64,000 nucleotides of DNA from positions 124,001 through 188,000 of the forward strand of contig CAWFEN010000015.1 in NCBI GenBank assembly GCA_963814865.1. Reading direction: 5' to 3'. Of this stretch, positions 59,071 through 64,000 are shown piece after piece; positions within the stretch are counted from its first letter, which is position 1; each line of letters starts with the position of its first letter. A program made the position numbers and the translations under genes. Below the pieces are notes generated by a model, which saw only the letters and a program-made list of their open reading frames with translations, made no database searches and was not told the DNA's origin. Source of the stretch: AP-15 sp963814865 (GTDB lineage Bacteria > Pseudomonadota > Alphaproteobacteria > ATCC43930 > CGMCC-115725).

Positions 59071-60279
59071 GTGACGCGATTGACCGATTTGCCCCCGGCA
59101 CAGGCGCAGCGCCTTGCCGAGCTTGAATGCCCCGATTTCGCGACGAGGCCCTGGGTGACCGGGCGTTCCCTGTCGCAGCGTCGCGTCGCGATCGTCTCGT
59201 CGGCCGGCCTGGTCGTGCGAGGCGAAGACCCGTTTCGCGGACGCGATCCCGATTACCGGGCCATCCCGGTGACGACCGCGGCCAATGACCTGTTGTGCAG
59301 CCATATCTCGATCAATTTCGACCGCACCGGCTTTCAGGAGGATTGGAACGTCGTCTTCCCGCTCGACCGGCTGCGTGAGCTGGCCGCCGAGGGCGCGATC
59401 GGCTCGGTGGCCCAGACCCATTACTCCTTCATGGGCGCCACCGATCCGGTGCAGATGGAGCCGCATGCCCGCGACCTGGCCGGCCGACTGAAGCAGGACA
59501 AGGTCGACGCCGTCGTTCTCTCTCCCGTTTGACCGCTCTGCACGCGTGCCGTGGGCGCGCTGGGGCATTATCTCGAGGAAGAGGGTATCGCGACGGTCGG
59601 GATCAGCCTTATCCGACCGCAGACCGAAAACACCAAACCGCCGCGGGCGTTATGGGTACCGTTCGAATTGGGCCGGCCGTTCGGCCCGCCGAGCAATCCG
59701 GCGTTCCAGAAACGGGTGATCCTCGCCGCCTTGCGGCTGTTGGAGCGCGAGACCGGGCCGGTCATCATCGAGGACTTCCCCGATGACGACCCGCGCGCAC
59801 TGCCCGATCCCGCGTGGCATCCGCCGTTCATTCCGCCAGCAGTGGCCACCGGCCCGGCTGAGTTGCTCGCGGCGCGGCTTGAGCCCGAGATCCTGTTGTT
59901 GCAGGGTGCTCATGAGCGATGGATTGCACAACATCGCCGCACGACGGTCGGCCTCACCGGATTGCCGATCAACGAGTGCGCCGGTTATGTCGCCGATTGG
60001 CTCCGCGGCAAGGCGCCGCCAAGCCCGCGCGAGGGCTTCTCGGCGCCGCTGATCTTGCGGTTTGCGGTCGATGATGTGAAGGCTTATTGCCTGGAAGCGG
60101 CCGCCGCCGGAGCCGCCAACCCGTCGAGCCGCCAGCTCGGCGATTGGTTCTGGAACGAGACGGCGGCCGGTGCTGCGATGCATGCGCTACGCGTGGCGCT
60201 CCAGGCGAGCGAAGACGAGCGCCTCAAACTGATCGTCAGCAATTTCATGGTGCCGGCTTCTCGGGTGCGCGCCGGCTGA
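59071..60279 (+). CDS. Candidate selenoprotein: GrdB/PrdB-like reductase with in-frame TGA
   Basis: 402 codons with one in-frame TGA at 59530-59532 (codon 154). Both sides belong together: SFRA-like RGRDPDYRAIPVT, SHISINFDRTGFQEDWNVVF, PLDRLRELAAEGAIG, THYSFMGA before, and CTRAVGALGHYLEEEGIATV after. The family is the glycine/sarcosine/D-proline reductase B component, whose active site is U/C-x-x-C; here TGA-Pro-Leu-Cys fits exactly. A hairpin with the features of a bacterial SECIS follows the TGA. If TGA were a plain stop, the gene would be broken. AGGAGAGG precedes the GTG start. The substrate is unknown. Confidence 0.75.
59544..59560 (+). promoter_or_regulatory. bSECIS-like hairpin
   Basis: GCGTGCC pairs with GGCGCGC (7 bp, one G-T pair) around the 3-base loop GTG. 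The loop lies 18 bases after the TGA and its first base is G, within the bacterial SECIS rules as I recall them (loop 16-37 bases from TGA, G among the first two loop bases). Confidence 0.55.
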
Positions 60280-60288
60280 GGGGTAGCG

Positions 60289-60987
60289 ATGCAAGGGATC
60301 AGGGTGCTGGCCTTCGATACCGGAGGCACCATCCTCGACTGGCACGGTGGCCTCGCTGCCGTGCTCGCCGAATGCGGCTCCCGGCACGGGCTCGAACGCG
60401 ACTGGCATTCCTTCGCCGACGCGTACCGGCGCCGGTCGTTGCAGCGGATGCTCGGCAGCGTCGAGCCGAGCTTTAACATCGACGACGTGCATCGGGATGT
60501 CCTCCGCGAATTGCTCGCCGAGGAAGGGAACGACGTTTTTTCTGCGGAGGATCGTCGAGCTATCGCAGCGCGTTGGCATAGGCTCGACGCCTGGCCAGAC
60601 TTTCTACCGGCGTTTGCGCGTATGCGGCAGCGCTATATTTGCGTCTCGTTTACAATTCTGAGCCTGTCTCTGATTATCGATATCTCCCGCCGCAACGGGA
60701 TAGATTGGGATGCGGTGATCCCCTGCGAGATGCTCCGCGTCTACAAGCCCCTTCCCGAGGCCTATCGGCGCGCCGCGGCGCTGCTCGGCATGCTCCCCGC
60801 CGAAATTTTGATGGTCGCCTGCCACAATTTCGACCTCGACGCAGCCCGCGGCGAAGGGTACCGGACCGCGTTCGTCCGTCGGCCGGCCGAATGGGGACCG
60901 AGCGGCCCGCCCGATCCGGTTCCGAACGCGGCCACTGACCTCGTGGTCTCCGGGTTTGCGGAGCTTGCCGAGCGTCTCCACACATGA
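60289..60987 (+). CDS. Haloacid dehalogenase type II-like HAD hydrolase
   Basis: 232 residues: AFDTGGTILDWHGG holds the nucleophile Asp (DxxGT, as in L-2-haloacid dehalogenases), the second motif is in SFTILSLSL, the Lys is in LRVYKPLPEAYR, and the acidic motif is MVACHNFDLDAARGEGYRTA. It starts 9 bases after the reductase gene and is probably in the same operon. Confidence 0.87.
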   Translation: MQGIRVLAFDTGGTILDWHGGLAAVLAECGSRHGLERDWHSFADAYRRRSLQRMLGSVEPSFNIDDVHRDVLRELLAEEGNDVFSAEDRRAIAARWHRLDAWPDFLPAFARMRQRYICVSFTILSLSLIIDISRRNGIDWDAVIPCEMLRVYKPLPEAYRRAAALLGMLPAEILMVACHNFDLDAARGEGYRTAFVRRPAEWGPSGPPDPVPNAATDLVVSGFAELAERLHT

Positions 60988-61105
60988 AGGGCGCGGCTTT
61001 GCTGCAATGCGTCGCGGTGGTCGACGACCGTAAATTTTCGGAGAGGGCTCACTACATGCAGATTTCCTGCACGTTTCGCAGTGATCGAAAGTCGGGGAGC
61101 CAGGC

Positions 61106-61801
61106 ATGACAATTACCCTCTACGACCTTGCCGGTGCCGAGGCCGACCGCCGTTTCAGCCCGTTTTGCTGGCGCACGCGAATGGCGCTTGCCCATAAGGG
61201 GCTCGACGTAGAGACCGTGCCGTGGCGCTTCACCGAAAAGGACAAGCTGCCGCAACCCAATGCGGGCCGCGTGCCGGTGATCGTCGATGGCAACCGGGTC
61301 GTGCATGATTCGACCGCCATCGCCGATTATCTCGAACAGCGTTATCCCGACCGTCCCTCCTTGTTCGGCGACGAGATCGGCCGCGCGCTTGCTCGCTTCG
61401 TGCAGAACTGGACCGAAACGGTGCTGCTGCTGGGGCTGATCCGCCTCGTCGTGCTCGACATCCACGGCCACTGCGCGCCGCAGGACCAGGTTTATTTCCG
61501 GCGCACGCGCGAAGAGCGCTTTGGCGCCACCCTGGAAGAGGTCGTGCGCGACCGAGAAGCGCGGCTGCCGGCCTTTCGCGCCAGCCTCGATCCGCTGCGC
61601 CGGACCGTCGAGCGCCAGGATTTCATCTCCGGCAAGACGCCGGCCTACGCCGATTACGTTGTCTTCGGCGCCTTCCAATGGGCACGCGCGATCAGCGATT
61701 TCGAGGTGCTCACAGCAGATGATCCGGTAAGGACCTGGCGCAGCCGCATGCTCGACCTGTTCGGCGGTCTCGCCCGTCGCGCCCCGGCGTATGGGGAATG
61801 A
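61106..61801 (+). CDS. Glutathione S-transferase family protein (LigE/beta-etherase-like)
   Basis: 231 residues. The thioredoxin-like half starts ITLYDLAGAEADRRFSPFCW, with RTRMALAHKGLDVETVPWRF and GRVPVIVDGNRVVHDSTAIA. The SPFCWRTRMAL pattern resembles beta-etherase-type GSTs. The C-terminal helical domain contains FISGKTPAYADYVVFGAFQWA. GGGGAG precedes the start. Confidence 0.85.
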   Translation: MTITLYDLAGAEADRRFSPFCWRTRMALAHKGLDVETVPWRFTEKDKLPQPNAGRVPVIVDGNRVVHDSTAIADYLEQRYPDRPSLFGDEIGRALARFVQNWTETVLLLGLIRLVVLDIHGHCAPQDQVYFRRTREERFGATLEEVVRDREARLPAFRASLDPLRRTVERQDFISGKTPAYADYVVFGAFQWARAISDFEVLTADDPVRTWRSRMLDLFGGLARRAPAYGE

Positions 61802-61881
61802 GGGCCGTCGGAGCCGCGGCCGGCCTCGCGGCGATGGAAGCGGCGCTGCGCCGGCCCAAGGCTTGCGATGCGGCGGGCGGG

Positions 61882-62673
61882 ATGATCAGGACGCGCTACT
61901 TGCTTCCGGCATTGGCGCTGTGCACGCTCGCGGCGAGCGTGCCGGCACGCGCCGACTACCCGGTAGCGCCGGATGTCGTCGTGTTTTGCGAGCCGACCTT
62001 GCGTCATGTCGTGACCGAACTCGGCGCACGGTGGCGCAAGGAGACTGGCATTCCCGTGCGCGTCTTCGCCGCGCCAACCTGGTCGAACCTGGCGCAGCTC
62101 GTGCGCCATACGCGCGACGACGTCATCATCGGCGAAGGCGATGCTGCGTCGGCGGCGGCAACCGCGCAAAATCTGATCAAGGGCGAGACCGTCTCACGGC
62201 TCTGGCAAAACAAATTGGTCGTGGCGGCGCTAGCGCGGGAACTCCAGAAGGCGCGTGCCGCTTCGCCGCCGGTCGCGCTCGACCTTGCCTCGGTCGCCGG
62301 CAGGGCGCCGATCGCCATCGTCGATCCCGAAGTAGCGCCGGCGGGCAAGCAGACCGCGCAGGCGCTGCAAACCCTGAAGCTGTGGGACGCCGTGAACGGG
62401 AAGTCGATCGGCGTTGTCGATACCGCCGACGCGGCGTTCCTGCTGTCCGAGGGTAACGTGAGGCTGGCGGTGATTTACGCCACCGATGTGAGTTCCCATC
62501 CGGGTTTCGCGGTCACCGACCCGCTACCCGCTGCCGACGGCGAAGCGATCGTCTATTGGGCGGCGCAGACCCAGCGCGCGCTGAGCCCCAATGCGGCGAA
62601 ATTCCTCGACTTCCTGCGCCGCGCCGAGGTGCGGGCACAGGGACGTGATGCTGGCCTGGAGGTGTTGCCGTGA
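61882..62673 (+). CDS. ModA-like periplasmic substrate-binding protein
   Basis: 263 residues with a signal peptide (MIRTRYLLPALALCTLAASV, cleavage after PARA) and the ModA-type pattern VVFCEPTLRHVVTELGARWR, GDAASAAATAQNLIKGE, NKLVVAAL, IAIVDPEVAPAGKQTAQAL, VIYATDVSSHP. It could bind molybdate or another oxyanion, but no ABC permease is nearby. An ATG at 61798 overlaps the GST stop (ATGA) and would add 28 residues before the signal. The stop overlaps the cytochrome b gene. Confidence 0.8.
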   Translation: MIRTRYLLPALALCTLAASVPARADYPVAPDVVVFCEPTLRHVVTELGARWRKETGIPVRVFAAPTWSNLAQLVRHTRDDVIIGEGDAASAAATAQNLIKGETVSRLWQNKLVVAALARELQKARAASPPVALDLASVAGRAPIAIVDPEVAPAGKQTAQALQTLKLWDAVNGKSIGVVDTADAAFLLSEGNVRLAVIYATDVSSHPGFAVTDPLPAADGEAIVYWAAQTQRALSPNAAKFLDFLRRAEVRAQGRDAGLEVLP

Positions 62674-63368
62674 CCGCTCGCACCGATGACCCGGCGCCCG
62701 TGCGCGATGTCCAGTCCCACCCGCTCAGCCGGCGGATTATGCACTGGATCAACGCGCTGGCGATCATCGTGATGATCGGTAGTGGCTGGCGTATCTACAA
62801 CTACTATCCAGCACTGCCGATCGATTTCGGCTTTCCGAATTACCTGACGCTGGGCGGCGATTTCACCGTGACCGAAGCGCTCAACGACGAGGATGGGCTC
62901 GCCAACGCGCTCGCTTGGCATTTCGGCGCGATGTGGGTGCTGGTGATCAACTTTCTCGCCTTTGTCATCGTCGGCCTTGCCTCCGGCCATTTCCGCCGCG
63001 ATTATCTGCCGCTCAGCCCGCGCGCCTTCTTGCAGGACATTTGGGCGGCGTTGCGCTTCAAGCTCGACCACCGGCTGGGCGAGTACAATGCCGTGCAGAA
63101 GGTGTTTTATTGGGGCGTGCTGGGCGCGATCCTGATCACCATCCTTTCCGGCCTCAGCATCTGGAAGCCGGTTCAGCTCAAGGAGCTGACCTGGTTTTTC
63201 GGTGGCTACGAGTTCGCCCGCGTCGTGCATTTCTTTGGGATGGCGGCGATCGTCGCGTTCCTCTTCGTCCATATCGCGCTAACGCTGCTGGTGCCGAAGA
63301 CGCTCGTCGCGATGATCGTCGGCCGCGCGTCGAGCGCACCGCATGCTCCGAAAGGAGGCGCGACATGA
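62670..63368 (+). CDS. Cytochrome b561/b-type membrane subunit
   Basis: 232 residues with four to five membrane helices. Putative haem-ligand histidines lie in LSRRIMHWINALAIIVM, LAWHFGAMWVLVINF and ARVVHFFGMAAIVAFLFVHI. The GTG start overlaps the ModA-like stop (GTGA), and its stop overlaps the molybdoenzyme ATG (ATGA). It probably passes electrons between quinone and the periplasmic molybdoenzyme. Confidence 0.87.
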   Translation: MTARTDDPAPVRDVQSHPLSRRIMHWINALAIIVMIGSGWRIYNYYPALPIDFGFPNYLTLGGDFTVTEALNDEDGLANALAWHFGAMWVLVINFLAFVIVGLASGHFRRDYLPLSPRAFLQDIWAALRFKLDHRLGEYNAVQKVFYWGVLGAILITILSGLSIWKPVQLKELTWFFGGYEFARVVHFFGMAAIVAFLFVHIALTLLVPKTLVAMIVGRASSAPHAPKGGAT

Positions 63369-64000
63369 CGCGCCAGATCCTCGAGCCGACGCCGCTCGTC
63401 AGCCAGATCGAGCGTCGGCTGTTTCTGCGCCAGACATTGAGCCTTGGCGCGTTGACGCTGCTGACCGGCTGCGACATCTCCGACCAGGACGGCGTGCAAC
63501 AGGTGCTGCGGGCGATGTCGCGGTGGAACGACCGTGCGCAGGCGTTCCTGTTCCGGCGCCAGGCGCTCGCCCCGACCTTCGCCGAGAGCGATGTGGTCCA
63601 CAATTTCCGCTACAACGCCTTTTTCCCGGCTGCCGATGCGCCGCAGCTTTCGGCCGCCGACTACCGCTTAGAATTGTCCGGATTGATCGCCGACAAGCGG
63701 CCCTGGACGGTCGAGCAGATCAACGCGCTGCCGCAGGAAAGCCAAATCACGCGCCATGTCTGCGTCGAGGGATGGAGCATGATCGGCAAGTGGAGCGGGC
63801 CTCGCTTCGGCGAGTTTCTTCGCCGCATCGGCGCCGACCTCACCGCCAAGTATGTCGGCTTCCAATGCGCCGACGGCTATTCCGGCAGCATCGACATGGC
63901 GAGCGCCCTGCATCCGCAGACGATCATGGCCGTCAAGTTCGCCGACGAGACGCTGCCGGCCAAGTTCGGCTATCCGTTCAAAGTGCGCATCCCGACCAAG
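63365..64000 (+). CDS. Molybdopterin-dependent oxidoreductase, sulfite-oxidase/YedY type, partial
   Basis: 212 codons to the window end. The N terminus ERRLFLRQTLSLGALTLLTG followed by Cys resembles a Tat signal with lipobox-like end. The Moco domain begins with FRYNAFFPAADAP, and the molybdenum-ligand cysteine is in ITRHVCVEGWSMIGKWSG, followed by YVGFQCADGYSGSIDMASAL. With the b-type subunit it resembles a YedYZ/MsrPQ-like or sulfite-dehydrogenase-like pair. Confidence 0.88.
   Translation, partial: MTRQILEPTPLVSQIERRLFLRQTLSLGALTLLTGCDISDQDGVQQVLRAMSRWNDRAQAFLFRRQALAPTFAESDVVHNFRYNAFFPAADAPQLSAADYRLELSGLIADKRPWTVEQINALPQESQITRHVCVEGWSMIGKWSGPRFGEFLRRIGADLTAKYVGFQCADGYSGSIDMASALHPQTIMAVKFADETLPAKFGYPFKVRIPTK

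Overview
The window is high-GC DNA from an alphaproteobacterium. The gene families and clusters (DUF1285, DUF6111, the BatA/DUF58/MoxR set, ArdC-ParB-strawberry-notch modules) point to that class, perhaps Rhodospirillales or a neighbouring order; the species cannot be named from the sequence alone.

Region 1 (1-21 kb, chromosomal backbone): a DUF4159/BatA-like, DUF58 and MoxR cluster faces a DUF1285, CoA pyrophosphatase, DUF6111 and cca cluster. Then come a YXWGXW secreted protein, an SDR, a MetX-like hydrolase, two small proteins, a GNAT enzyme, a MetE-like protein, a glycine-rich RTX-like protein, an NADH dehydrogenase-like flavoprotein, a thiolase, a SnoaL-like protein, a 3-methyladenine glycosylase, a CDF metal exporter and a DUF971/Trm112/LON/thioredoxin-TPR/YbaK group. 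It ends at a tRNA-Gly(GCC).

Region 2 (21-57 kb, accessory island): behind tRNA-Gly lie a decayed antitoxin and a possible defence operon: a large SIR2 protein split by a truncated IS1380 copy, a 108-codon linker gene and a 1,738-residue ATPase with a nuclease-like N terminus. An integrase lacking its N terminus follows. Next is a plasmid/ICE-type block (ArdC, ParB-like, methyltransferase-helicase of strawberry-notch type, Toprim, DUF2493). Three of its genes carry a similar leader hairpin in front of a GGAGAYCC ribosome-binding box. Then come a DUF262/AlbA_2 pair (the DUF262 gene is interrupted by a 380-bp element with a 9-bp target duplication), an IS110, a helicase fragment, a Phd/PemK toxin-antitoxin pair and an AddB/AddA-like nuclease-helicase pair whose last codons run into a tRNA 3' end. 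Tn3 and IS256 fragments close the island.

Region 3 (57.5-64 kb): a TetR regulator with an operator palindrome heads a GST, a GrdB/PrdB-like reductase with an in-frame TGA in a U-x-x-C context plus a bSECIS-like hairpin (candidate selenoprotein), and a HAD dehalogenase. A second GST is followed by a ModA-like periplasmic protein, a cytochrome b561-type membrane protein and a truncated sulfite-oxidase-type molybdoenzyme, apparently translationally coupled.

Quality note: at least eleven frameshifts occur, and each is repaired by removing one base from a short homopolymer. This looks more like systematic sequencing or assembly error than gene decay, so frameshifted genes are given as full-length spans.
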